64,000 bases of DNA from Ascaphus truei (Eukaryota; Chordata; Amphibia; Anura; Ascaphidae), in assembly GCA_036426205.1 (NCBI GenBank), contig CM071568.1:227486777-227550776 (forward strand), given 5' to 3'. The position numbers and the translations under genes are program-made. Under the pieces are notes generated by a model. The model was not told the DNA's origin. It searched no databases and saw only the letters and a list, made by a program, of their open reading frames with translations. Shown here piece after piece: positions 34,841 to 45,778 of the stretch; within the stretch, counting starts at the first letter, position 1; each line of letters starts with the position of its first letter.

Positions 34841-35275
34841 GGTTTTCTTTTTTCTTGATGCAAATTATTTATTTCATTTTAGTTAAAAAATACCAATTTA
34901 TATAATCCTTTGGTTTTCTCGTCATTTGACTTTAGGAAACACAATTACAGTACCAACTTTTTCATAAGTCTTGCCTGTGTAAATTGATGCTATAAAAGAT
35001 TTATGCAGCACATGAAAACGTAAATATCGGCAGCTTAATATACAGATCCCATCAATATACTGTATATAGAACAAAGTTCTGTGATTACAGTGCTCAAATG
35101 TGTCAGGACACTAATCACATATATGTACAGTAGGTGACAGAAAACAGTAACGCGAGGCACGAGAGGACCAAAGATTTGCGACTCGAGGCGAACCGTACTG
35201 GGAGGTGAAATTGCCCGGATATAGAGAGGAGGAGGACGACGGACCCGGCCCCGAGAAGGATGAGGGGAGGTGCGG

Positions 35276-35282
35276 TATAAAT
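35276..35282 (+). promoter_or_regulatory. TATA box (TATAAAT)
   Basis: GCGGTATAAATAGC in a CpG-rich context, followed by an octamer-like ATGCGAAT. Function is inferred. Confidence 0.35.
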
Positions 35283-36072
35283 AGCTATGCGAATAGCATA
35301 GCCTCAAAACGAGAGGTGCTCGGGTGCCCCCCTTCCCAACACAGAGGAAATCCCCCGCTTTGGAAGAACTTCGCGGGGCAAAGGATGCTGTGGCCGTGTC
35401 ATACGGCTGGCCAGAGGACCGGATAGATTTTATCGACGGGCCCCCAGCGGCAGCTGGAAATGTTCCTTCCTCTCGAGGCCACACTGGGCTATATTTATCT
35501 GCGGGCGGACGCGAGGGCGGAACTCCCGCGGGGACTGAAAGGGCGACTAAAGGAGAGGCGAGTGAGCGGGGCGTTGCGGATCCCGGACCTAGGGGACCAA
35601 CGCGAGAGGGGCAGTGAACCATTTGACCGCGGGCCGGGTCCCCCCACCAACGCCCAGTAACGAGGGAAGAAAATCGTAGTATCCCCATCCGGGGAAAGTG
35701 ACATCATGGGTCGGGTGGGGGACAACCAGGGTGGACTTCAGGGAGGGCGGGTGAGGAAATAACTCGCGTGGAAAGGACGGCGGCCCGGGAGAATTGGTGG
35801 GAACAATGTGTGGAGCTCGAGGGGAGAGCTGCGCGGGGGAAGGAAGGCAACAAACGGAGGCCGGGGAAAGGTGTTGGATTTTTGTTTTCCTTTTTTCTTC
35901 TTTTTGTCTTCCTCTTCTTGTTTACGGTTTGACGTGTTTGGTTCGGCGGTAAAGGGGGGACCCCGCGGAGGTCCACCGGGTCCACTGCGGGGAAAGGACA
36001 GACCAATTACCCGGAGCGGTATTGTGGGATCTTTTTAAGGGCACCGACCCAGGAGGTTAGCTTCCTACTGGT

Positions 36073-36172
36073 CCAATGCGAAGGGTGGGACCGGGACAAG
36101 GAGGAGGGAGGAGGGCCGGGGACACTCGAGCGTCCGAGGGCAGGAAACGGGGGGTACGCGGGCCTATAAATA
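36073..36172 (+). promoter_or_regulatory. CCAAT box and TATA box pair
   Basis: GGTCCAATGCG at 36071-36081 lies about 90 bp before GCCTATAAATACTGG (TATAAATA from 36165). Order and spacing are those of a classical polymerase II core promoter reading rightward. Confidence 0.4.
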
Positions 36173-37180
36173 CTGGCGGGGGAAACGGACGGTGAGCAGG
36201 AGGTCCCTTGGGATAATCGTGGCGGAATCCGCTCAACGCAACCTGTCGGGAGGCGCGAGGTTGAAGGACTAACGGTGGAGCAGTCCTTGAAGGGGTGGCG
36301 GACAAAGGGCTGGGACGCGAGGCGCAGTCCCCGCGCGGTCCTGACTCCGCGGGAAAGGTGGGGAGGAGAGGTCAGGGGGAAAGCGGGAAAGGAGGGCGAG
36401 CGACGCCTGCCGTTGCGACGCCGGTAAGGCCACTTCCCTCTGCTCCACCGCAAAACTCACTAGCCTGCGGCATAAGGTCGCGGGAGGATTGACGGGCATT
36501 CCGGTACAGAGCGAACCCACAAGGGGGAAAGGAAGGGCCACTCTCACCAGGGGGCGGGCCAGGGACGGCTGGGGGAAATGGGTGAAAAAGAATGACGGGC
36601 GGGGGCACTCCCGCTCCCGGGAAAGGGAGAATGAATGGGCATCCCTCTCGACAAACCGGCTGGGCAAAGAGCGAGAAAAACGCAGCAAAGGGGGGACTCG
36701 GAAGCGTGGCAAGCCAACCAGTGAGGACACAGGCCACTCGCGGCCCCCCACTTACTCCAATCTCCCTTCCCGGTGCCTGCGCTAGCAACCTGGGAAAGCC
36801 GGGATAAGGGGAAAGGATGACAGCGGGCCCTTCACAACAAATAAGGGGGTAGGGATTAGATGGGCGGAAGGGGAAAGGTCCATTTCAGCGGGGTCCGGGT
36901 GAAGAGGAGAAATGGCGGCGAAACCCTAGTGTACACGCACGGCGGAGGAAAGGAGCGAAAGGACCGGCGCGTCCCCCCAGGGGTAAAGTGGACTAAGATG
37001 ATCCAGACGGAGCCGGCAGCTCCTACACCACCAAGGCGGTAGCGAAAGGCGGGGAAATCGGTAAACGGGCAACCTCGGAGTAAATTGGTGGAAACGGGGG
37101 AATACACTATAGGACGGAGGCGCGGAATTATGAGGAAAGGCAGGTCAGCGAGTGAAAGGGCCGACAGGATTCCGTGAGCG

Positions 37181-37925
37181 GGTCCTGAACAGGGCGAACA
37201 TAGAGGGGAGGGGAAACGGGGAATAGTGCAGTGGGCAGGGAAAGTGGGAAAGGAGGTTTGTGTGGGGAAAGGGAGCAAAGGAGGTGGGATCGGGGAAACT
37301 AGGGAGAAAAGCCAGGCGCGGAGGGGAAAGGGCAGAAAGGAGGGGAGGGGAAAGAGGGACAGGAAGGGGGTAAGGGCAACAGGGGTAAGGAGCGGGGACA
37401 GGGAAAAGGGGCGGGAGTAGGATACGAAGGGGACAGGAAATGGGGAAAGGAGGAGGAAGGAAAAGGGGGGAAGGAAGGGAGTGGCGAGGGGACAGGGAAA
37501 GGAGGGGTGTGAGGGAAATGGGGCAAGCACAAGGATGGAAGGGGGAAGGGGAAAGCAAGGGAGGGGGCAGGGGAAATGGTGGAAAGGAGGGGAAGGGAAA
37601 GAAGTGGACAGGCGGGGGATGGGAAGTGGACAGGAGGGGGATGGGGGAAAGCTGGACAGGGACGGGGGGGAGGAGGACAAGTGGACCAGAACAGTGGACA
37701 GGAGGGGGGGGGGGCAGTGGAAGTGGACAGGAGGGGGGGACAGTGGCAGGAGGGGGGGAAAGTGGACGAGGGGGGGGGAAGTGGAAAGAGGGGAGGAAAG
37801 TGACCAGGAGGGGGGGGACAGATGGAACAGCGGGGGGGGGCGCGGCGGGAGTGGACAGAGGGGCGGGACAGTGGACAGGAGGAGGGGGGGACGACAGGAA
37901 AGCCTCTAGGGGACGCGTGGAAAGG
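37181..37925 (+). repeat. Polypurine tract / AGGGGAAA-GTGGACAGGAGG minisatellite
   Basis: The plus strand is almost entirely G and A for about 750 bp. The right half resolves into irregular AGTGGACAGGAGGGGGG units. Many G-runs of three or more could form quadruplexes. Long predicted proteins on either strand are composition artefacts. Confidence 0.85.
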
Positions 37926-38640
37926 GGAACTAGGACTTAAGAGTCGGGGGGCCGACCCCCGGATAGGGGAGGGGAGCCAAGTACCCTCGGTGTGGGGTTG
38001 AGGGGCTGGGTCCACACAAGAATAGTCAGGTAGAGCGCGCTCTCGACTCGGGCGCCGCACCTCTGGGGAAACAGCGGGGAACGAGAGCATGGCCACGTAC
38101 GGGTCGCGGGCTCGAGGGCTTGCGTGGAAGGACGGATCCGCGGAGACAGGGTGCGGGGGTAGGATCGAGCGCAGGGGTAATCTCGACGCGTTCCGCGGCA
38201 AGTGTGCTGTTATCGGTGCCGGGGGGGTGAGAAGGTGAAACATGGACGAAATGGAGTAGGGAGAGGGGAGGGGTGACAGACGGGGAAGAGGAATCCCGTG
38301 AGGGGGCCTGGTAATGCGCGATGCCCCGAGCCCACACAGAAGATGATCCCAGGGGGACGGCGGAGGTGCAGCAAATAAGAGGACCAGGGGAAGGGATAGG
38401 GGAGGTTCCGAGCCGAGAACGGGGAGAGGGGGAGCCTCAACATCCATCGCTTCCCATCATCATATCCTTCCGATCCCCACCCCTTATTCTCCATCCCAGG
38501 TCGCAACAGGAGGCGGGACGGGAGTTCTCTGGGGTAGAGGTGCTGAGACCTGGTGGGAAAGGGCAGCGGGTTGGGGATTTGCCATTTCTGGGGACAGAGG
38601 ATGTGGGGTGCACCGAGAACGGCACCCGGAAAGGGAGTGG
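37926..38640. other. CpG-rich segment between purine tracts
   Basis: CpG-rich, non-repetitive sequence resembling 35137-37180 in composition. No coding motif or terminus was recognised. Confidence 0.4.
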
Positions 38641-39870
38641 GGGAGGAGAGGGGGGCATTGGATAGGCCACGGAGGATAAGAAGGGGGCAGATGACGGAGG
38701 GGGGGGGGAGGATTGAGAGTGGGGGAAGTGCGGGGGGGGAGAGTGGGACAGGAGGGGGTGAGTGGGAAGAGAGTGGAAAGGAGGGGGGGGAGGGAGTGAG
38801 AGAGAGATTCTTTATCCGTTTGGGGGAGAGGAGGAGAGGGGGAAAGGAGGGGGGAGAGTGGAAGGAGGGGGGCGGAGGCGGGGGAGAGGGAAAGGAGGGG
38901 GGGAGAGGGAAAGGAGGGGGGAAGGGGAGAGGGAAAGGAGGGGGAGGAGGAGAGAGGGACAGGGGAGGGGGGGGGGAGAGTGGACAGGAGGGGGGAGGAG
39001 GAGAGAGTGGACAAGGAGGGGGGGGACAGTGGACAGGGAGGGGGGGGGGACGGGGGGGGGGACAGGGACAGGGGGGGGGCAGGGACAGGAGGGGGGCAGT
39101 GGAAGGGGGGGGGGACAGTGGACAGGACGGGGGGGAGGGGAAGGGGACAGTGGCAGGAGGGGGGGGCCAGGGAGGGAGGGGGGGACAGTGACGGAGGGGG
39201 GGGGAAAGTGGAGGGAGGGGGTGGGGGGGAGGGGAGGGGAGGGGGACGTGGGGGGGAGGTGGAGGGACGGAGGAGGGGTGGACGGGAGGGGGGGGGGGGA
39301 GGGGTAATGGAAAGGAGAATGGAGGGAGGTGGTGGGGGAGAGTGGGAGAGGGAGAGGGGTGGGGGGAGAGTGGACGGGAGGGGGGGAGAGTGGATGGGGG
39401 GAGAGGGAGAGAGGAGGGGGGGAGAGGGAGGGAGGGGGGAGGGACAGGAGGGGGGAGAGTGGACAGGAGGGGAGGGGAGGGACAGAGGGGGGGAGAGTGG
39501 ACAGGAGAGGGGGGAGAGTGGACAGGAGGGGGGAGAGGAGAGTGGAAGGAGGGGAGGGGGAGAGGGAGGAGGGGGAGGAGAGGGGGGGAGAGGGGAAGGA
39601 GGGGGGGGAGATAGGGAGGGGGAGACGAGGAGGGGGTGGAGGGGAGAGGAGGGAAAGGAGGGGGGAGAGTGGACAGGGAGGGGGGAGGGAGGGAAGGAGG
39701 GGGGGGAGAGTGGACAGGAGGGGGGGGGAGTGGACAGGAGGGGGGGAAAGGGGAAAGGGGGGGGGGGGGGCAGTGGACAGGAGGGGGGGGGAGTGGGGGC
39801 AGGGACAGGAGGGGGGGGACAGTGGACAGGAGGGGGGGGGACAGTGGGACAGGAGGGGGGGGGTGGGTTG
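38641..39870 (+). repeat. 1.2-kb G-rich polypurine minisatellite
   Basis: Irregular GTGGACAGGAGGGGGGG and GGGAGAGGGAAAGGAGG units, the same family as 37181-37925. G-runs reach 10 or more. Nearly no pyrimidines occur on the plus strand apart from the C and T of GTGGAC. A prime candidate for quadruplex or triplex structure and for sequencing error. Confidence 0.9.
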
Positions 39871-39931
39871 CTAAAATTTCCGGTTCCTCCTCTCCACTCC
39901 CCTGTATGTTTCCGCTCTGCCCCCCCATGTG

Positions 39932-40095
39932 ACACACACACACAGTGTCCACACACACACACCATGCACACACACACAAAACAACACCACACACGACACG
40001 CAGCACCGCAAAACACAACACAACAACACACACAAACAGTGTCACACACACAGGTACCACACAACACACAGTGTCACCACACAAACACACAACAC

Positions 40096-40129
<34 letters not shown>

Positions 40130-40154
40130 GTCACACACACACAGAGACACACAC
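39932..40154 (+). repeat. (CA)n microsatellite with ACACAACAC variants
   Basis: Imperfect CA repeat interspersed with GTGTCACACAC and AACACAACAC. The longest clean run is about 40094-40127. Confidence 0.9.
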
Positions 40155-40159
40155 ACCTA

Positions 40160-40230
40160 TCCTTCCGGGCGCCGCCATCTTAGTTAATCCGCGAGGGAGG
40201 AAGGGGGTCCTTCCGGGCGCCGCCATCTTA
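40160..40230 (-). promoter_or_regulatory. Duplicated ETS + YY1-like motif pair
   Basis: The 23-bp word at 40160-40182 recurs exactly at 40208-40230. Read on the minus strand each gives AAGATGGCGGC, a YY1-type site, closely followed by CCGGAAGG, an ETS-type core. This pairing is common in TATA-less vertebrate promoters. It sits beside a minisatellite, so it could also be a fragment of a transposon promoter. Confidence 0.4.
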
Positions 40231-40283
40231 GGTGCCGCGTGGCAGTGGCAGGCTGCCTGCCCACTGCCTGTCCCCCCGCCAGG

Positions 40284-40820
40284 GAGGGAGGTGAGTGGAG
40301 CATGAGGTGAGTGGAGCGTGAGGGAGGGAGGTGAGTGGAGCGCGAGGGAGGGAGGTGAGTGGAGCACCGTGGAGGGAGGGAGGTGAGTGCCGGGAAGGTG
40401 AGTGGAGCGCCAGGGAGGTGAGTGGAACACCGGGGAGGTGAGTGGAGCACCGGGGAGGTGAGTGGAGCGCCGGGGAGGTGAGTGGAGCACCAGGGAGGTG
40501 AGTGGAGCGCCGGGGAGGTGAGTGGAGCACTGGGGAGGGAGGGAGGTGAGTGTAGCGCCGGGGAGGTGAGTGTAGCGCCGGGGAGGGAGGGAGGTGAGTG
40601 GAGCGCCTGGGAGGTGAGTGGAGCACCGGGGAGGTGAGTGGAGTGCCGGGGAGGTGAGTGGAGCACCGGGAAGGTGAGTGGAGCGCCGGGGAGGGAGGTG
40701 AGTGGAGCGCCGGGGAGGTGAGTGGAGCGCCAGGGAGGTGAGTGGAGCGCCGGGGAGGGAGGGAGCTGAGTGGAGTGCCGGGGAGGGAGGTGAGTGGAGC
40801 ACCAGGGAGGGAGGTGAGTG
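40284..40820 (+). repeat. 20-bp minisatellite GGTGAGTGGAGCGCCGGGGA
   Basis: About 25 head-to-tail units, mostly 20 bp with some 24-28 bp variants carrying an extra GGGA. Each unit contains GGTGAGT in an AGGTGAGT or similar context, identical to the vertebrate 5' splice-donor consensus. Confidence 0.92.
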
Positions 40821-41288
40821 TGATGGGGGGGGGGGAGAGAGGACAGAGAGAGTGTATGTGTGGCCGAGGGGGAAGAGAGTGGCAGTTGGGTGATGTCAGA
40901 CCCACCAATCTGATTGGCCAGAGTCTGAGGACCAATCAGATTCACCGCAGCTAGTACCAACCTTTCGATTTTATATATTAATAATAGTCAGTATATAGCT
41001 TGATTGAAGAAGGCAAATGAGACAGGTGATCTAAATGACAGTGAGTGCTGGAGTATACAGGTATATACTCATGCGTGAGATGCATAGGATATAATGTCCT
41101 GGTAGGTGATACATGTGAGAGATAATAGATGTTGCCCACTACGTCACCTCCTATTAGGACTGCTTCTCCAGAGTATGTAGAACCATGTATGGTGTCCCAG
41201 CAAAACCAAGGTATATCAAAAATGGTTAATTTACTCACATCAGGTCACCCGTACTTCCTCCAGTAGCGTGCATCCAGATAGTAGAGGC
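40821..41288. other. Gene-free stretch
   Basis: No gene recognised. CCAATCTGATTGGCC and GACCAATCAGATTC around 40905-40945 form a local inverted repeat with CCAAT words. Confidence 0.45.
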
Positions 41289-41566
41289 AGAAGGATCGTC
41301 CCAGCAGGAAAAGGAGATGGAGCACAGCCGTGCAAGCAAGGAGTGAATCCGGGGCCACAAAGATCCGATGAAAAATTCTTTATTAATAAGACAACATGAT
41401 GCAGACAAGTAAAAGATTCCTCTTACGCGTAAGAGGAATCTTTTACTTGTCTGCACCACGTTGTCTTATTAATAAAGAATTCTTCATCAGATCTTTTTGG
41501 CCCCGGATTCACTCCTTGCTTGCACGGCTGTGCTCCATCTCCTTTCCCTGCTGGGACGATCCTTCT
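41289..41566. repeat. 139-bp-arm near-perfect palindrome
   Basis: The centre lies between 41427 and 41428 in TCTTACG/CGTAAGA. Arms 41289-41427 and 41428-41566 mirror each other with only about 7-8 mismatches and no spacer. Arm content includes GATGAAGAATTCTTTATTAA, resembling Penelope-like terminal sequence, so the structure may be two head-to-head element ends. Confidence 0.9.
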
Positions 41567-41958
41567 CCCAGATCCCATCAATATTTCAGCAAATCACAGG
41601 GGTCATTTATTAAAGTCTCATGGCTACAAAAGGGAGCAAAAAAACTGCACAAGATTTATCAAAGAAAGAAAACCCATTGCTTTTTGCCTTTTATATTTTT
41701 TATTGATAAGATTGCATTTTCCATTAGAAGAAGACATTAAACAGTGACATGGTTCAGGATCAATGAATAATATGCTGAGCTAATTAACACAATAGTAGTT
41801 TACAGAAAAAGAGTATTAGAAAGAAAAAGACCAGGCGAGGAAAAGAGAAAGCAAAAGACAACATTTCACCACGGAAATTCATATGTATTAGACCATCATA
41901 AACAACGAAGAAAATGAATTTAATTTGATAGTTTAAAGGGTTTCAGCTTTTATCCCCC
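41567..41958. other. Gene-free A/T-rich stretch
   Basis: It contains GGTCATTTATTAAAG near 41600, similar to the end sequence at 43200. No gene. Confidence 0.4.
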
Positions 41959-42259
41959 TTAGGCCGCGCGTATAGTGCCCGCGACGGGGCCGCCACCCAA
42001 AAACAAATACATTGCCGCCGCGTGCGCTTATAGTAAGCGCGACGGCGGCATTGCGACGGAGCAACGTCGTGGACTTTGGAAGCCGGGAATATTTGATTTT
42101 TCAAGGGCTGTCGCCTCATGTGACAGCCCCTGAACAAATCAAATGCCCGGAAGCCCTCGACGCCGCCGCAAAGCGAAATATAACTTTCGCTAGCGGTGAC
42201 GGCGAAGGGTGACGTCACCCGTCGCATCGCCCATCGCGGGCACTATACGCGGGGCCTTA
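41959..42259. mobile_element. PIF/Harbinger-like MITE
   Basis: The 295-bp element (41962-42256) starts GGCCGCGCGTATAGTGCCCG. Its other end is the inverted complement GGCCCCGCGTATAGTGCCCG. TTA is duplicated at 41959-41961 and 42257-42259, the 3-bp target of the PIF/Harbinger superfamily. The interior contains two further hairpins (GCGCTTA/TAAGCGC; GGCTGTC/GACAGCC) and is very CpG-rich. No coding capacity. Confidence 0.75.
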
Positions 42260-44129
42260 GTCTTTTCAGTCCCTTGACTTTTAATGGGATTTTCATTAGA
42301 AAAATCTAATGACATTTTTTCACCCCAGTTTTCTCCCCATTTGCAGCTGGGAGACTGTCATGCACAGCCCCCCAAATCTCTATTTCCTGTAGTTGCTCGG
42401 CACCGTTATATTTTGTACACTTCTTCATCTGCCAACAAGTTATCACATTAACCAATTTTCTCCTAAAAGTTTGCTGCATTTGAATAAGTTTAAGAATAAG
42501 GATCCGTGCCATAGCACCTACCCCAATTTTAACAGCTGTATCTTAAAAAGGAAGGAGAAAAGGTCACATTTTGTAAAAGTGTCTGAATGTGCCATAAAAA
42601 CAGATGGCTGAACTGTTTAACATCTTACCTGAAGCAGCAACAGACACGTATTCCTATTTGGAAACTGTCTAGCGATGAACTGCTATAACTAGAAACTATC
42701 ATGTACTGTATCACATGTAAAAAGAAGTTTTTATCACAAGATCTTTCAACACTGTATTTAGTAAAGAGTTGCTTGTCTAGATAGATAAATACACTGATGT
42801 TACTCATAAGGATTAGAATACTAGAGTTGCATTTTTTCTTTTAACAATTACTTTAAATAATGGAAATAATTGGAACGCTATATCCTGTATTTGACATGCG
42901 AGGGGTTAGTGGTTCCAGAAGAGACTTACAAGCGTCCCCTTTGCCCTTCTGCAGCCAAGCGAATCAATTTGCAACTGCATCCCTGTCTATAGTGTTATAG
43001 TGTTATATGCAACTGCATCCCTGTTCTAAGTGTTTCTGTTTAATCATTACATTGCCTGTACTGTGTTCAGCATGCTGCCTGCTACTCATGCGCTAGTGTG
43101 TTCACCTGTTACGTCCTGGTAACATTCCTGCCATGTACCTGTAAATAGCTTTGCTGCACGTGATTTAGCTGTCATGCATGATAACATACAGTATGTGGGG
43201 TTATTTATTAAACTGTGATAGTGCAAATCAGGAAACTATCACAAAAAACTCCCATTGGACTGCATAGGGATTTTCTTCTTCTTTTATTGAGGATTTTATG
43301 TATTTGTACAGAAACAATGATACAGTATATTGTATGATTTATCTGATGGAGATACAGGTATGAGTGGTTTTCCTTGTAGAATTCGAATGTATGTCTTATT
43401 GCGTCAGCCCGATTCATCTTTTGTACATTGGTTGATCAGCTTGGGGATTACAAATCTGTTTTGTAAACAGCAAGTATATCCATCAGACTTGTTCCTTTTT
43501 AAATCTTATTACAGTAGCTGTCCCCTGAACAGTTAGGGTTGAGTATGTTCTTTATAGGGAGTTTTAGTGCACTAGTGCCCCAATAGGACTACCGCAGTTT
43601 AATGAATAAGTCCCATAAGGCTTTACAACTACACCTGCAGTTGTCCTGCAATGCACACTTTTTACTTGCCACGCTATCATTTATACAGCGCAGCGTAGGC
43701 CACAGTGGCTCTGCTGTGCAAGGCAGCATGTAGCTTCCTGCTCTGCTGCTCCAAACGAGCTGCAGGTGCTCTGCTGTGTGAAATTATTTTAAGTAAATGG
43801 TACATAATGAGTTTTGATTCTACATTCAATCATATGTGTAACACATTGTTTTGAATTTAACTAAAGAAATAAGCCTTTATGAAAAGAATTACAGTAGTTC
43901 ATAGATATATGAGATGTTTTAAACAAGACAGATTGAAGCTCTAAAGAATTGTATGTGTGAAATGTGTAACCGGTGTGTCCTATATTTTTAAGGATAAATC
44001 CTTCGACCGTGAGGATAAACATTTTTGTTGGTTAAATATTTTATAACCTCATTCTATTTATGAATTATCTCAAGCTGGGTCTTGAACCAAGTAAAACAAA
44101 AAAAAACATATCTTAATGAGACTAAAGTG
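42260..44129. other. Gene-free stretch with one probable MITE
   Basis: TTATTTATTAAACTGTGATAG near 43201 is roughly inverted at about 43585-43615 (CTACCGCAGTTTAATGAATAAG), outlining a degenerate 420-bp element. No coding or RNA gene was recognised. Confidence 0.4.
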
Positions 44130-44679
44130 TAGAGATGTGCGAATGTTGGCATTTGTAGTTCCCAAATTTAACTAAAATGTTGCCATTTTTGCCAAAAATT
44201 TGTGAAAAGCTACAATTGTTTAAAAATGAGCTGAATTTCACATTTTTTACAAACATTTTGGGGCCTATGCTAGTAGCCTTCATAACCCACTTATCGAGGC
44301 TTTTTAGCGGTTATCGGGCAAAAATAGCTACAGCGATTCAGAAAGGCTCAATAAGTGGGCAGCAAAAGCATTAATTGCCAATACATCAATATACTCATTA
44401 TAACCTCAGTGTTCAGATATAGCATATAACATTTTCACAGTGTGACCAAACTGTTGAAAGCATGCACCTCTATACATGTTGATACATATTTTAAAGCCCA
44501 TTATGATATCTTTCTGTTGTGCCCCCCCCCCCAAGTTTCATGTGGCCTTGCATATTTTATTACCTAACTAAGTGAATTCTTTTTGAGAAACGTCCCATTT
44601 TCTATATATATTCTTTTGTAAAAAAAACAGCCAATTTCAAAGGATTTGCAAAATGTTGCGAACAATTCGCACAACCCTA
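44130..44679. mobile_element. Possible hAT-like non-autonomous element
   Basis: The left end TAGAGATGTGCGAATGTT is inverted at the right end (TAGGGTTGTGCGAATTGTT in reverse complement). No convincing 8-bp target duplication is seen, so the class is uncertain. The interior carries another repeat near 44260-44380. Confidence 0.4.
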
Positions 44680-45742
44680 CAATTACACATTCTCTCTCAG
44701 GCTATTGATTATCTGCCCATTCTGGGCTTCCTAGACTAATAGGACTGTTAAATTCCACAGACGCTCAATTCATGATGTCCTAATCTGACAGCTGGAAAAT
44801 GCAAAGCCAAACCACCATTGAATCAAAAAGAGTATACAGTATACATTGTCCATATTATTGTACTTCAAAGAGAACACGTATATTGCAAGTTTCAAATATC
44901 CATTGGAGGACTTTCTTTAATAGAGTTGTGTAATAAAAAATATGTAATGCATTAAAGGAATGTTTAGGATTTAAAAAAATCATATATAATTTTATCAAAA
45001 AGTAGCAAAGACAGTAAAACTGTGCCTTGTACATAGGATCCTTTAACTTGCTGTTTTCAATTTGGGTAAATACTGGAAGAAAAATGATTAGTGACCTGAT
45101 CAATTCTACCTTCTTTCTCTATAATTTTGTCTTAATATTCAACTCTTAATCCTAATTAACAATAATCTTCATAGAGCATATTTTTCTTTGTAATGATGTA
45201 TTTAGCAATAGGGATTTCAGTGCCTTTCGATACCTTAATACGGTGTAAAATCACTACACTGACAAACAGGCTAAGAATATCCACTCAACCTTGTCAAGGT
45301 AAAACTGATTATTAATAATAATAATAATAATACACAAATAAAATGTGAGTTGATCAAATTAGTTGGTTTAATCTGGTAAGAAAGGAATCAAACACACATT
45401 TTACAGGTTCGCAAGAGCACTTGGTTTCTAAGAGTTAACTAAATGTAGGATATAATAATTTTATAGTATAATACTTTATTTTAACAGTTATCTCTAATAT
45501 TAAATAAAGCCGACCCACAAACGTTAAATATAGCTATACACATGAAGTTAAATAATTCACCATTGAACGGGGCAATACGCAAAAAATGGCGCCCTATGGG
45601 GGAACACAAAAGAATCAGGATATATACAACTTGGGATGCCCCAACTGAATGAGGACAAAGGTAAATACAACAGAAAAAAGATGTAAGTGCTGCGGCAAAA
45701 AAACCTAGTCAGGGTAACAGCATATAGAACAAGAGGGTAACC
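44680..45742. other. Gene-free A/T-rich stretch
   Basis: Contains an AAT microsatellite (about 45311-45332). The last 170 bp may be the left part of a Penelope-like terminal repeat. No gene. Confidence 0.4.
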
Positions 45743-45778
45743 CTGATGAAGAGGCTTGTCACCGAAACGTTGGATGTT
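45743..45778 (+). ncRNA. Hammerhead-like motif, best core match
   Basis: CTGATGA at 45743-45749 is exact. GAAAC starts at 45764 after a 14-base spacer with weak stem II. A 4-bp stem III (ACGT 45767-45770 with ATGT 45774-45777, TGG loop) is followed by T, giving a GTT cleavage-type triplet. Flanking TTTTTGCACTAATCC at about 45810 resembles Penelope-like terminal repeats. The weak stem II argues against strong activity. Confidence 0.5.

Larger units (their letters stand above)
35137..37180 (+). other. CpG-rich block with promoter-like elements, unidentified
   Basis: CpG density rises abruptly at about 35137 and stays high, unlike most flanking DNA. Two TATA boxes (35276, 36165) and a CCAAT box (36073) are present. 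An open stretch near 35324-35660 has coding-like composition (SYGWPEDRIDFIDGPP in one frame, then LPLEATLGYIYLRADARAEL in another), suggesting a frameshifted coding remnant, but no family was recognised. It could be a young GC-rich retroelement, or a CpG island of a gene whose exons were not found. Confidence 0.4.

Noticed and set aside
36269..38447. Long Pro/Phe/Ser-rich minus-strand frames across 36.3-38.4 kb
   Set aside because: Composition-driven frames opposite CpG-rich and polypurine DNA, with no motif and no splice-consistent structure.
38210..40156. Very long minus-strand frame (648 codons) rich in Pro/Ser, and overlapping frames on both strands
   Set aside because: It is the complement of a G-rich purine minisatellite and CA repeat. 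All frames are open because stop codons need T/A combinations that are rare there. No domain is visible.
44130..44679. Firm hAT assignment
   Set aside because: The inverted ends are suggestive, but the flanking 8-mers do not match, so it was kept only as a low-confidence element.
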